Source of the DNA: UBA6544 sp049601975
GTDB taxonomy: Bacteria; Pseudomonadota; Alphaproteobacteria; UBA8366
Length of the DNA stretch: 26,858 nucleotides
Reading direction: 5' to 3'
Assembly (NCBI GenBank): GCA_049601975.1
Contig: JBMYRC010000051.1
Coordinates: forward strand, 1 to 26,858
The notes under the pieces were generated by a model, which was not told the DNA's origin, made no database searches, and saw nothing but the letters and a program-made list of their open reading frames with translations. Shown here piece after piece: positions 6,736 to 14,875 of this stretch. The translations under genes were made by a program, and so were the position numbers. How positions within the stretch are numbered: position 1 is the first letter of the stretch; each line of letters begins with the position of its first letter.

Positions 6736-9021
6736 TTATTCGGCCGCCTTCTTCATTTCGTCCAGTCTCGCCATAATCTTCGGCGGCGACATCGGCAATT
6801 CCGCAAACCGGACGCCGGTGGCGCGGCTGACCGCATTGGCGACCGCCGCCATCGGCGGAATGATCGGTGTTTCGCCGATACCACGCACACCGAAGGGATG
6901 GCGCGGGTTCGGTTCTTCAACGATCACCGTGCTGATCATCGGTAAATCGGAGCAGACCGGGATTCTGTAGTCGAGGAAACCCGTATTCTCCATCTGGCCT
7001 TCGTCGTTGTAGATGTACTCTTCGTTGAGGGCCCAGCCGATGCCTTGTGCGGCACCACCTTGGAATTGTCCTTCAACATACGCCCGGTGGATGGCCTTGC
7101 CGGCATCCTGCAGAACCGTATAGCGCAGGACGTCGACCTTGCCGGTCTCCGGGTCCACTTCAACGTCGACCATATGCATGCCGAAGCTCGGTGCGGCTCC
7201 TTGCGCGTTGATTTGCGCATGGCCCGCGATCGGTCCACCGGTCTTGTTGGCGTGCTTGGCGATGTCGGCCAGGGTCATCGGTTCGAAGTCGCCGGCGTTA
7301 GGGCCGGACGGCTTGATGAGACCAGCTTCCCAGGCCACGGCTTCCTCATCGATCTCCCAAACCTTTGCCGCGCGGGCACAGGCCTGTTGGATGATGTCTT
7401 CGGATGCCTGGACCACGGCCATACCACTCGAGAAGGTCGCCCGGCTACCGCCCGTCAGGAATGTATAGCCCAGCGAACTTGTGTCGCCGATGATCGGTCG
7501 CACGTCCTCGTATTCGACGCCAAGCGTCTCCGCGGCCATCAAGGCCATGGAAGCGCGTGAGCCGCCGATATCGGGCGTACCGATCATTAAGTTGAGTGTG
7601 CCATCGACATTCAGCTGCAAGGCCGCACAGGACTCGCCGCCGATGTTGAACCAGAAGCCTGATGCCACGCCACGTCCCTGATTGGGGCCAAGCGGGGTGT
7701 TGTAATGCTCATGAGCCTTGGCTTCTTCAAGGATCTGCGGGTAGCCAATCGCGCCAAATTTGGGGCCATAAGCTGCACGGGTGCCTTCCTTCGCCTCGTT
7801 CTTTTGGCGAAGTTCGACTGGGTCCATATTCAGCTTTTGGGCGATCTCGTCGACCACGCATTCGACCGCATACTCTGAGATCGGTGCCCCCGGTGCGCGA
7901 TAGGCTGCGACCTTCGGGCGGTTGGTGACAATGTCGAAACCGACGACTTTGACGTTCTCCATGTCGTATGGCGCGAAGGCGCACATGCACCCCGGCTGTA
8001 CGGGAGAGCCCGCGAAAGCGCCCGCCTGATATTTCAGGATGGCTTCGCCGGCCACGAGGGTGCCGTCTTTCTTGGCGCCCATCTTGACCCAGACATTGGC
8101 ACCCGAGGTTGGGCCCGTTGCCCGCATGACATCGTCGCGGTTCATGATCATCTTGACCGGGTGATGGCATTTTTTCGAAAGCAACAATGCCAACGGCTCC
8201 AGATAGACGACTGTTTTACCACCGAAACCGCCGCCGATCTCCGAAGAGGTGACGCGCAATTTCGAGACGTCCATGCCGATCAGCTTGGCGCAGTGGCCGC
8301 GGACAACGAAATGTCCCTGGGTCGTGCACCAAAGATCTGCGGTGCCGTCTTCGGAGTAGTTTGCAACGCAGGCGTGCGGCTCGATATAGCCTTGGTGAAC
8401 CGCACTGGTGTCGAACTCGCGTTCGATGATGATATCGGCGTTGGCGAAACCGGCTTCGACATCACCGCAGCCAAACTCGACCCGCTTGGCCACGTTCGAC
8501 GCTTTAGTCGGGGCCGGATCGACGCCTTCCGTGATCATGTCGTCGTGCAGAATCGGTGCATCGTCGGCCATAGCGGGGACCGGATCGATGACATGAGGCA
8601 GCACTTCGTACTCGACTTTGATCAGTTTCAGCGCTTGCCGGGCAACGGCGGAACTGGTCGCCGCAACCGCGGCTACCGGATGGCCGTCATACAAGGCTTT
8701 TTCCCGCGCCATGACGTTGCGGGTCATATCCTTGTAATTAATCATCATCTCACCGGCCGGGGCCAGTTCCGAGGGCATGTCCTCAAAGTCGTCGCGGCAT
8801 ACCACTGCTTTGACGCCTTTCAGGGCTTCCGCCTTCGAAGTATCGATCGACTTGATGATCGCGTGGGCATGCGGACTTCGGAGAACTTGGCCGACCAATT
8901 GGTTAGGCATATTGAAATCCGCGCCGAATTTTGCCCGCCCAGTCACCTTGTCAACACCGTCCGGGCGAACCGGACTGCTGCCGACCACTTTTAGATCAGT
9001 CGTGCGAACGTCATCGGGCAT
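6736..9021 (-). CDS. Molybdenum hydroxylase large subunit (xanthine dehydrogenase family, molybdopterin-binding)
   Basis: The 761-residue protein is the catalytic Mo-cytosine-dinucleotide subunit of a xanthine oxidase-family hydroxylase. The family start is visible (GSSPVRPDGVDKVTGRAKF), as is the N-terminal aldehyde oxidase/XDH domain to about residue 150. GGGFGGK (around 245-251) binds the cofactor, and RGIGETPIIPPMAAVANAV near the C-terminus carries the catalytic glutamate of the family. The loop that reads AYRCSFR in form-I CO dehydrogenase reads AYRAPGAPISEYAVE here, so it is not CoxL. The start lies 1 bp after the stop of the [2Fe-2S] subunit gene and it is the last gene of a three-gene operon. 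The substrate (an N-heterocycle, aldehyde or aromatic CoA ester) cannot be assigned from sequence. No XdhC-like maturation factor is in the window. Confidence 0.93.
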   Translation of the reverse strand: MPDDVRTTDLKVVGSSPVRPDGVDKVTGRAKFGADFNMPNQLVGQVLRSPHAHAIIKSIDTSKAEALKGVKAVVCRDDFEDMPSELAPAGEMMINYKDMTRNVMAREKALYDGHPVAAVAATSSAVARQALKLIKVEYEVLPHVIDPVPAMADDAPILHDDMITEGVDPAPTKASNVAKRVEFGCGDVEAGFANADIIIEREFDTSAVHQGYIEPHACVANYSEDGTADLWCTTQGHFVVRGHCAKLIGMDVSKLRVTSSEIGGGFGGKTVVYLEPLALLLSKKCHHPVKMIMNRDDVMRATGPTSGANVWVKMGAKKDGTLVAGEAILKYQAGAFAGSPVQPGCMCAFAPYDMENVKVVGFDIVTNRPKVAAYRAPGAPISEYAVECVVDEIAQKLNMDPVELRQKNEAKEGTRAAYGPKFGAIGYPQILEEAKAHEHYNTPLGPNQGRGVASGFWFNIGGESCAALQLNVDGTLNLMIGTPDIGGSRASMALMAAETLGVEYEDVRPIIGDTSSLGYTFLTGGSRATFSSGMAVVQASEDIIQQACARAAKVWEIDEEAVAWEAGLIKPSGPNAGDFEPMTLADIAKHANKTGGPIAGHAQINAQGAAPSFGMHMVDVEVDPETGKVDVLRYTVLQDAGKAIHRAYVEGQFQGGAAQGIGWALNEEYIYNDEGQMENTGFLDYRIPVCSDLPMISTVIVEEPNPRHPFGVRGIGETPIIPPMAAVANAVSRATGVRFAELPMSPPKIMARLDEMKKAAE

Positions 9022-9022
9022 A

Positions 9023-9499
9023 TTATGCTCCTCTCATCTCCGCGGCCGCGTCTTGGACGGCCCGGACGATTTTGTCGTAGCCGGTGCAACGGCACAGATT
9101 ACCCGCGAGCCAATACCGAATCTCGGTCTCAGTCGGATCGGGGTTCTTCTCCAGCAACGCTTTTGAAGCAATCAGAAAGCCCGGGGTGCAGATGCCGCAT
9201 TGCAGGGCGGCGTGCTCCAGGAACTTCTGCTGCAGCGGATGCAGGTGGTCGCCTTCGGCCATGTTCTCAATGGTCTCAACCTCACGGTCTTGCATTTCCG
9301 CGCCGAGCACGAGGCAAGAGCAGACCAAGCGGCCGTCGACCATGACGCTGCACGCACCGCAATCGCCGGAAGCACAGCCTTCCTTGCTGCCCGTGAGATG
9401 CAGGGTTTCGCGAAGGATATCGAGCAAGGTCTCCTCCGGCTCGCAGAGGAACTCCGTCTCGTCACCGTTGACGGTGGTGGTTACGTGAATCTTCGACAT
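9023..9499 (-). CDS. Molybdenum hydroxylase [2Fe-2S] subunit
   Basis: The 158-residue protein has the two-cluster architecture of the small subunit of xanthine dehydrogenase-type hydroxylases. The N-terminal plant-ferredoxin-like domain carries GCASGDCGACSVMVDG with a fourth cysteine in LVCSC. The helical C-terminal domain carries the second cluster in CGICTPGF and CRCTGYDKIVRAV. It relays electrons from Mo to FAD. It lies 3 bp downstream of the FAD subunit gene and 1 bp upstream of the Mo subunit gene, so all three are co-translated. Length is typical (150-170). Confidence 0.95.
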   Translation of the reverse strand: MSKIHVTTTVNGDETEFLCEPEETLLDILRETLHLTGSKEGCASGDCGACSVMVDGRLVCSCLVLGAEMQDREVETIENMAEGDHLHPLQQKFLEHAALQCGICTPGFLIASKALLEKNPDPTETEIRYWLAGNLCRCTGYDKIVRAVQDAAAEMRGA

Positions 9500-9502
9500 G
9501 AA

Positions 9503-10369
9503 TTAACCTTTCGCGCGTTCGAGGGCGGTTGTCGCCGCCCGGCGGGTCAGTACACCCGCAACTTTTTTGCGGTATTCGACGGTGCCGCGCTTGTCGCTGA
9601 TCGGTGTCGCCGCGGCACTTGCCGCCGCACCCGCAGCTTCGAGGGCCGCATCATCTACCTTTGTTCCGATCAAAGCGTCGGCTGCTGCCGCGCAATTGAT
9701 AATCGTCGGGCCGACCGCACCCAGGATGACACGGGCCGCAGTGCAGGTCCCGCTATCATCGAGCGTCAAGCAAACGCCCGAGCCGACAACGGCGATGTCC
9801 ATCTCGGTCCGTGGAATGAACCGGAGATAGGCTTCACCCGTGTTAGCGGCCTTTTTCGGGAAAAAGATCGAGACAATGAACTCGCCCTTCGCAAGTGAGG
9901 TTTTGCCGGGACCAGTCGGGACTTCCTCGACTGCAACATCGCGCGTGCCGTTCGGCCCTGCGATGCGCGCAATGGCGCCCGCCGCAACCATCGCCGGAAC
10001 ACTATCTCCGGCCGGTGAGGCATTGCACAGATTTCCGGCCATAGTGCAACGGCCTTGGATTTGTGTCGATCCGATCAGGTCGAGCGCATACATGACGCCC
10101 GGCCAAGTCTTCGAGAACGACGCATGTTCCTTCAACTCGGCACTCGCTACAGCGGCACCAACGCGGTATCCGCCGTCTTCTTCGGCGACGGTGCGGGTTT
10201 CCGCAATTCGTTTAATGTCCACGATGAGCTCTGGCTCAATCATATCGGCGCGGAGCTGGACCAAGAGATCGGTACCCCCCGCGAGTACCCGGGCTTCGCC
10301 GGTAGCAGCTGCTAAAAGCGCAACTGCCGCATCGACTGAATCCGGGGCTTCAAAACGCATGGCCTCCAT
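9503..10369 (-). CDS. Molybdenum hydroxylase FAD-binding subunit
   Basis: This is the medium (FAD) subunit of the hydroxylase, about 288 residues. The flavin-binding loops are visible: LAGGTDLLVQLRADMIEPELIVDI near the N-terminus and GSTQIQGRCTMAGNLCNASPAGDSVPAM in the middle. The C-terminal CODH-like domain follows (LTLDDSGTCTAARVILGAVGPT). It lacks the extra 4Fe-4S insertion of the 4-hydroxybenzoyl-CoA reductase beta subunit, so that enzyme is unlikely. I prefer ATG 10369 because AAGGA lies about 12 bases upstream; the TTG at 10381 would touch that ribosome site. A second ATG at 10360 is also possible. It is the first gene of the operon and is divergent from the transaminase at 10608. Confidence 0.92.
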   Translation of the reverse strand: MEAMRFEAPDSVDAAVALLAAATGEARVLAGGTDLLVQLRADMIEPELIVDIKRIAETRTVAEEDGGYRVGAAVASAELKEHASFSKTWPGVMYALDLIGSTQIQGRCTMAGNLCNASPAGDSVPAMVAAGAIARIAGPNGTRDVAVEEVPTGPGKTSLAKGEFIVSIFFPKKAANTGEAYLRFIPRTEMDIAVVGSGVCLTLDDSGTCTAARVILGAVGPTIINCAAAADALIGTKVDDAALEAAGAAASAAATPISDKRGTVEYRKKVAGVLTRRAATTALERAKG

Positions 10370-10493
10370 CGGTATAGCCAATCCTTTTCTTTGAGATGTT
10401 TCTAGTTCGTCGTTTGTTGTCGCTGTTTGCGATTGACCGGGAGAATGCCCAAAGGGAAGCTCCTGCTCAAGTCGATATACGAAAAATTAACTA

Positions 10494-10523
10494 CCCTCAC
10501 CAACCGTGTCCGACGGGCGAGGG
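10494..10523. repeat. Imperfect inverted repeat in divergent promoter region
   Basis: CCCTC at 10494-10498 pairs with GAGGG at 10519-10523, and CCG with CGG inside it. It lies in the 238-bp gap between the molybdenum hydroxylase operon (leftward) and the transaminase (rightward). It may be an operator or a decayed palindromic repeat. I could not identify convincing promoter boxes in this gap. Confidence 0.35.
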
Positions 10524-10607
10524 AATACTATTTAACAATTTAGCGCTGAAGCACATGGAAGGCGAGCCGATAATTTCGATTATTTTCACAAGACTTAGGG
10601 GAGTGTC

Positions 10608-11522
10608 ATGACGAGCCAATACGATTACGGGAATGCAGGGTACGGTTATATCGACGGCGAGTTTGTACCGATGTCTGAGATGAGGTTGCCGGTGACCGAT
10701 CTCGGCTTTCAGCTGGGGGATATGTGTTATGACGCATTGCATATCCACAAGGGCCGCTATTTCCGTATGGATGATCATCTGGACCGCTTCGAGCATTCGG
10801 TCGCCGAGCGCCGGTATAATACACTCAGCATGGGACGTGACGGCTTTGCCGAAGTCTTGATGGAATGCGCATCACTATCGGGATTGCGCGACTCCATGGT
10901 CAACATTGTGGCCACGAGGGGGGTACCGACCAGCGGTCACAAGGATCTGCGTACCTGCCAAAATCGATTGATGGCCTGGGCCGTGCCGTATTATTCGGTC
11001 GTCTCGGAAGAAGAAAACCGCGAAGGCTGCGATATCGTTGTCGCCGATACCGTCCGTATTCCGCCGGAAGCCGTCGACCCCAAGATCAAGAACTACGGTC
11101 GCCTCGATTTTGTGAGCGCGATGTTCGAGGCCTATGACCGCGATGTCCGATACGCCGTCTTGTTGGATGGAGAGGGCAATGTCACGGAAGGACGCGGCTG
11201 GAATATCTTCGCATTGGAGGGCGGTCGACTTGTTTCGCCGGACGAAGGTGTACTGGAAGGTATCACCCGGCGAACGGTTGTCGAGTTGGCAGAGAGCCTG
11301 AATATCGAAGCCCGGTTGGAAAAGTTATCAGCTGATCAGTTGCGCGGTGCCGAGGAAATTTTTCTCACCTCCACTGCGGGTGGCATCGTGCCGGTCAAAT
11401 CCGTCGATGGTGCTGAAATCGGCGAGGGCGGTCCGGGGCCGGTCACGCAACGTCTGACAGAGATGTATTGGACGCTGCACGAAGATGAGGCCTACAGCAC
11501 GCCGGTCGTCTACCGGGACTAA
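10608..11522 (+). CDS. Class IV PLP aminotransferase, (R)-amine transaminase-like
   Basis: The 304-residue protein is a fold-type-IV PLP enzyme (branched-chain/D-amino acid/(R)-amine transaminase superfamily). The likely Schiff-base lysine is Lys161 in DPKIKNYGRLDFVSAMFEA. The following stretch, LLDGEGNVTEGRGWNIFAL then PDEGVLEGITRRTV, is the conserved phosphate-binding and substrate-loop region. The N-terminal VTDLGFQLGDMCYDALHIHKG and the FEA after the lysine loop resemble (R)-selective amine transaminases more than IlvE or 4-amino-4-deoxychorismate lyase. AGGGGAG at about 10597-10603 is a plausible ribosome site. It is divergent from the molybdenum hydroxylase operon and might supply an amine- or amino-acid-derived intermediate to it, which is inference. 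The convergent DUF1488 gene ends only 8 bp away. Confidence 0.85.
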   Translation: MTSQYDYGNAGYGYIDGEFVPMSEMRLPVTDLGFQLGDMCYDALHIHKGRYFRMDDHLDRFEHSVAERRYNTLSMGRDGFAEVLMECASLSGLRDSMVNIVATRGVPTSGHKDLRTCQNRLMAWAVPYYSVVSEEENREGCDIVVADTVRIPPEAVDPKIKNYGRLDFVSAMFEAYDRDVRYAVLLDGEGNVTEGRGWNIFALEGGRLVSPDEGVLEGITRRTVVELAESLNIEARLEKLSADQLRGAEEIFLTSTAGGIVPVKSVDGAEIGEGGPGPVTQRLTEMYWTLHEDEAYSTPVVYRD

Positions 11523-11530
11523 GGTATTCT

Positions 11531-11800
11531 TTAAAAGTCCTTCGCCGCGAGTACGTAGACGTAAGTGCGTTCACGTCTGTGTTGATAGACTTTGTCCGCG
11601 ACCGCTCGAATCTCGTCCAGAGCATTGTCGAAACAATCCAACATCTTGCTCTCGTCCGCACCAGCGTCCGGGCACATCTTCATGAGGGCTTCGGCCTCCA
11701 CGAAAAATGTGATTTCGAGGGCGCTGTCATATCCCCAAAAGCGCACGCGGTTCTTGCCGGATTGGAAACTTCTACTTCGATTGGGAAATACTAAACTCAT
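11531..11800 (-). CDS. DUF1488 family protein
   Basis: The 89-residue protein matches the DUF1488 family: the N-terminal MSLVFPNRSRSF, the RFWGYDSALEITFFVEAEAL block and the C-terminal VYQHRRERTYVYVLAAKDF are the typical conserved parts. No signal peptide or membrane segment is seen. Function is unknown. It lies 16 bp downstream of the 87-residue gene and is the last of three small minus-strand genes. The convergent transaminase gene ends 8 bp from its stop with no room for a separate terminator. Confidence 0.82.
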   Translation of the reverse strand: MSLVFPNRSRSFQSGKNRVRFWGYDSALEITFFVEAEALMKMCPDAGADESKMLDCFDNALDEIRAVADKVYQHRRERTYVYVLAAKDF

Positions 11801-11816
11801 CAGATTTCTCCAAAAT

Positions 11817-12080
11817 TCATATCGTTTTAGTATCCCGCTTCAATGCGGCGTCGAGTTCGTCGGGGGCAATCGTTAAGGATCGGCAAAGTACCGAATTCCC
11901 GGATGCATCGGGCAGGTAGATAATGGTCGATACGCGACGATAGGCGTTGAATGAAACGCCTTGTATTAGGTCTTCATCCGTATCGACGATATAGTCGCCA
12001 GCTGGCAATTCGTCGTCTAAGCCTTTTAGATCAAAGGGTTTCTTGAACGTTATTGTTTTACTTGTCGTGCGGCTGGTCAT
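11817..12080 (-). CDS. Conserved small protein of unknown function
   Basis: The 87-residue protein has a pattern I recognise from many alphaproteobacteria without a known function: TITFKKPFDLKGLDDELPAGDY, then DTDEDLIQGVSFNAYRRVST, and a C-terminal IAPDELDAALKRD. The sequence is soluble and mixed alpha/beta with no cysteine cluster or signal peptide. It sits between the 51-residue protein gene (80 bp upstream) and the DUF1488 gene (16 bp downstream), on the same strand, so the three probably form a unit. Confidence 0.75.
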   Translation of the reverse strand: MTSRTTSKTITFKKPFDLKGLDDELPAGDYIVDTDEDLIQGVSFNAYRRVSTIIYLPDASGNSVLCRSLTIAPDELDAALKRDTKTI

Positions 12081-12159
12081 TGGCTGTCCCTCGATGAGCT
12101 ACCTCGACATTTCCATTCCCGATGAAGTATCGGATGAGGATGCTCCCCCGATGTAATCA

Positions 12160-12315
12160 TTAGGCTTTGATAGTGACTGTTTCCGTGATCGGTGTTTTGA
12201 CTTCCGGATCGATAACCTTGTTTGGTGGACCGATGAATGAAGCAGCGGTCGACGCTTCGGTAGGCTTAACCCTCTTGGCCGCTTTCTCGGTGGCCGCAAA
12301 TTCCTTGAATGGCAT
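12160..12315 (-). CDS. Small hypothetical protein (51 aa)
   Basis: A short ORF starts at ATG 12315 and ends with TAA at 12160-12162. It encodes MPFKEFAATEKAAKRVKPTE and continues through SFIGPPNKVIDPEVKTPIT to a C-terminal VTIKA. The low-complexity, lysine/threonine/proline-rich composition without hydrophobic core suggests a disordered peptide. GC content over the ORF is coding-like while the DNA immediately upstream is AT-rich, which supports a real gene. The ribosome site is weak (AAAGTGAAA). I do not recognise the family. Overlapping reading frames of similar length on the same strand look like shadows. Confidence 0.55.
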   Translation of the reverse strand: MPFKEFAATEKAAKRVKPTEASTAASFIGPPNKVIDPEVKTPITETVTIKA

Positions 12316-12592
12316 GTGATTTCACTTTCATTAAGCAGAAATTATATTTGGATAATCAATATATGTTGTTTATTAAAGTTATTTACGAATCAATTTAGCA
12401 TTATATTCGTAATAATATAAATATAAATATGCAACAATTTGATAAAATTGTAATTTATTATAATAATTATTTGTATTTATTTGAATAACGGCGAAACCTT
12501 TGGTGCCGAACCGGGGCACATTCCCTCCAATTTCAATTACATGGGTATTGCCGTTTTCCTATTTCGTGCCGGTGTGATATAGTCCCTTTTTC

Positions 12593-12611
12593 GCACTTCC
12601 GCTAGAAGTGC
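12593..12611. repeat. 7-bp inverted repeat upstream of PhnW-like gene
   Basis: GCACTTC and GAAGTGC flank the 5-base spacer CGCTA. It lies about 250 bp upstream of the aminotransferase start. It could be a regulator site or the stem of a small hairpin; there is no T-run after it. Confidence 0.45.
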
Positions 12612-12658
12612 TGCGAACGCGTCATTCAGAATCGCGTCGTTCAGAAATCTGCGAACGC
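12611..12658. repeat. Nested direct repeats
   Basis: CTGCGAACGC occurs at 12611-12620 and again at 12649-12658. Between them GCGTCATTCAGAA (12619-12631) and GCGTCGTTCAGAA (12634-12646) differ at one base. The arrangement suggests a local duplication or a binding array in the leader of the lipid cassette. Confidence 0.55.
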
Positions 12659-12864
12659 TTAAACGATTAATAGCCTTACGTTTTTACCCTGCGCACATTC
12701 ATGGTAGCGGCCAAGCCGCATACCCGGGATTTGTCAAAATCGATGCGCGGGCCTGTTAAAGAATTTCCGAAATACGATCCGCCTCCATTTTTGAGGCTGC
12801 TTTTCGCGTACCCATTCCGATCATTGCTGTCAAAAGCATGGAGGGATTTTAAGGAGTAGAATTT

Positions 12865-14046
12865 GTGAAAGAGCAATTATTGTTCACGCCGGGACCGGTG
12901 AATATGGCTCCCAGCGTGAGAAGCGCTATTGGCAAAAATGATATTTGTCACAGAGAAGTTGAATTTGAAATTCTGCTGAAGAGTATTGAGAGCAAAATTC
13001 TGAAGTTATTTCAGTTGGAAGATAAATCCGGCTACAGAGCTGTCGTCATTACAGGGTCCGGAACAGCCGCAAACGAGGCCATTCTATCCTCCGTCGTCGG
13101 CGACCAGCATATTCTAGTGATATCAAATGGTGAGTTTGGCGAACGCCTGCACGGCATTTCGACAATTCATAATAAGAACACCCATCTTCTCGAATTTCCC
13201 TGGGGTGAAGAACTCGATTTGGCGCGTATAGAGGCCTATCTCAAAGGGCATCCCATCGATGTAGTCGCGATGGTTCATCACGAAACCAGCTCCGGAATGC
13301 TGAATTCCTTGGAAAGTGTCGGTGCGATTTCCAAAGCCAACGGAGCCATGTTTATTGTTGATTGCGTCAGCAGTGTCGGCGCCGAGGTCATAAATCTGAA
13401 GAAATGCGATATCGCCTTTTGTTCAAGTTCAAGTTCGAAGGCTCTTGCGTCGCCCGCCGGCCTATCCTTCGTCATCGGAAAGACCCCGGAATTTGAAAAA
13501 CTGAAGGATCTTCCTGCCAAAACCACCTATTTGAACCTGGCGACCTTTTACCATTTCCTGAAAACCCGCTCACAGACGCCGAACACACCGGCCACGCCGC
13601 TGTTCTTCGCTCTTGAGCAATCGCTGATCGATATCCTCGAGGAGGGCACCCTCAAGCGCTTTGCGTCTCTGCGGAATAAGGCAATGGTTTTGCGGCAAGG
13701 GATGCTGCGGCTCGGATTGAGCTTTCTGATCGATCAAAAAAACATGTGTTCCGTTCTCACAACGGTCCATTTGCCGTCGCATATCGACATGGCGGGCTTC
13801 CGGCAAAAACTGCGCGCACAAACCATTATCATCTACGAAGGTAAGGGCTGCTTTAAGAACCATGTCTTTCAGGTCGGCAATATTGGCGAATTGTCATTAG
13901 GCGATATTCAGTTCTTTTTGAAAACTCTCGGTAACGTTCTCGGAGATTTCAAAGAAGCACGGCCGCCATCGGTCTTCGCTCCGAGGCTCGATCCCATCCT
14001 CAATCCCATCAATCTGGGCGTGGTCACATCGGCGGATAGCGTGTGA
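12865..14046 (+). CDS. Class V aminotransferase, 2-aminoethylphosphonate transaminase-like
   Basis: The 393-residue protein matches PhnW-type transaminases, which interconvert phosphonoacetaldehyde and 2-aminoethylphosphonate with an amino acid donor. Visible blocks: FTPGPVNMAPSVR at the N-terminus, DICHREVEFEILL (a form typical of biosynthetic PhnW relatives), ITGSGTAANEAILSSVV for PLP phosphate, MVHHETSSGMLN, IVDCVSSVGAE with the PLP-ring Asp at about 166, and FCSSSSSKALASPAG with the Schiff-base Lys192. The GTG start is supported by AAGGAG with an 8-base spacer. Its stop overlaps the next start by 4 bp (GTGA). The setting with a nucleotidyltransferase and two CDP-alcohol phosphatidyltransferases points to anabolic use, making an amino head group for a lipid. 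Serine-glyoxylate or alanine-glyoxylate transaminases are less likely alternatives. Confidence 0.8.
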   Translation: MKEQLLFTPGPVNMAPSVRSAIGKNDICHREVEFEILLKSIESKILKLFQLEDKSGYRAVVITGSGTAANEAILSSVVGDQHILVISNGEFGERLHGISTIHNKNTHLLEFPWGEELDLARIEAYLKGHPIDVVAMVHHETSSGMLNSLESVGAISKANGAMFIVDCVSSVGAEVINLKKCDIAFCSSSSSKALASPAGLSFVIGKTPEFEKLKDLPAKTTYLNLATFYHFLKTRSQTPNTPATPLFFALEQSLIDILEEGTLKRFASLRNKAMVLRQGMLRLGLSFLIDQKNMCSVLTTVHLPSHIDMAGFRQKLRAQTIIIYEGKGCFKNHVFQVGNIGELSLGDIQFFLKTLGNVLGDFKEARPPSVFAPRLDPILNPINLGVVTSADSV

Positions 14047-14819
14047 ACGTTAGACTGATGCGACTATGGGAGACAAAAAATAAAGATGACGAATGGTGGT
14101 CGTCGTTCGTGACATCGCCGATCGCCATCGCCGCCAACTACCTGGTCGTCGACATTAAATGGCTGACGCCCAATCTGATCACGTTGTTTTCGTTCCTCGT
14201 CGCGATCGTCTCGGTGCTGTTCATAATCGGCGGTGGAACGATGAATTTCATCATCGCGGCAGTTCTCATCCATATCAGCCACGTGCTCGATTGCATGGAT
14301 GGCCAGATGGCACGGTACCGGGGAACGCCGTCACCATCCGGCGGTTACTATGACAAATTGACGGATCAAATTCAGGTGCTGATTTGGTTCGGCGCCGCCG
14401 GTTATGCCGCTTATGTGCAATCGCAAGACGTTCTATCGGTGTTTCTCGCTTTTACCGGCATCGCCTTCTACACGCTGCGTGGATACTCGAAGTACATTGA
14501 GATTTTCACTCTGATGACCGCCGATAAGGATTACTTGGAAAAGAGAACCAAGGAAGATCGCGTCCAACAAAAACCAGAGGTCGCGGGGCAGGGGTTTGGC
14601 TTGCTGTCAAACCTGCGCTGGCTTTTTGCTGAGCAGCCGAAAGTTCTCCTCTTCAATGAAGGTGTGCTCGTCTTCATGCTTTCAATGGCCCTCGTATTCG
14701 ATCGCTTAGCGCCGATGTTATGGGTATTTGCCATCACGCAGATTTGTATTGGCCTGGGTAGCGGCTGGCTGCGAGGGGCTCAAGTCGGGCGCAGCGAGAG
14801 TATTTCGCTTAGCAAATAA
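14043..14819 (+). CDS. CDP-alcohol phosphatidyltransferase family membrane enzyme
   Basis: This 258-residue integral membrane protein carries the complete family motif DxxDGxxAR(x8)GxxxDxxxD, as DCMDGQMARYRG followed by GGYYDKLTD. That motif binds the metal and the CDP (or CMP-activated) donor. About six hydrophobic segments are visible, starting with the segment after WLTPNLITLFSFL. The start GTG 14043 overlaps the aminotransferase stop, giving translational coupling; an ATG at 14058 is possible. Following a PhnW-like gene and preceding a PntC/LicC-like gene, it most likely transfers the activated amino-phosphonate or phospho-alcohol head group to a lipid alcohol, by analogy with ethanolamine- or cholinephosphotransferases. 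This substrate assignment is inference from context. Confidence 0.85.
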   Translation: MNVRLMRLWETKNKDDEWWSSFVTSPIAIAANYLVVDIKWLTPNLITLFSFLVAIVSVLFIIGGGTMNFIIAAVLIHISHVLDCMDGQMARYRGTPSPSGGYYDKLTDQIQVLIWFGAAGYAAYVQSQDVLSVFLAFTGIAFYTLRGYSKYIEIFTLMTADKDYLEKRTKEDRVQQKPEVAGQGFGLLSNLRWLFAEQPKVLLFNEGVLVFMLSMALVFDRLAPMLWVFAITQICIGLGSGWLRGAQVGRSESISLSK

Positions 14820-14875
14820 CCTTCCCTGCCGACAGTCCGGCGCGGGACCAATCCGTTCGGTGGAAAGGAACCAAC

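Larger units (their letters stand above)
12316..12864. other. AT-rich intergenic gap with short repeats
   Basis: This gap of about 550 bp holds no convincing gene. From about 12340 to 12488 the DNA is extremely AT-rich with many short runs of A/T, unlike anything else in the window. Further on come an inverted repeat (12593-12611) and a pair of direct repeats (12611-12658). The final part ends with AAGGAG at 12851-12856, the ribosome site of the PhnW-like gene. The gap separates the leftward small-gene unit from the rightward lipid cassette and probably holds divergent promoters, but no single -35/-10 pair stands out. Confidence 0.6.

Noticed and set aside
8161..8994. Long plus-strand open frame of 277 codons inside the molybdenum hydroxylase gene
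   Set aside because: It lies antisense to a gene with clear family motifs, is rich in His/Arg/Asp as expected for an antisense shadow, and shows no family pattern.
9200..9898. Plus-strand frame of 232 codons over the Fe-S and FAD subunit genes
   Set aside because: Antisense to two motif-confirmed subunits; composition is that of a shadow.
12099..12299. Arg/Ser-rich minus-strand frame of 66 codons
   Set aside because: It overlaps the 51-residue ORF in another frame; its basic low-complexity sequence looks like a frame shadow, and the 51-residue frame has better composition.
12676..12876. Minus-strand frame of 66 codons upstream of the PhnW-like gene
   Set aside because: It overlaps the ribosome site and start of a well-supported gene, has no family pattern and no ribosome site.
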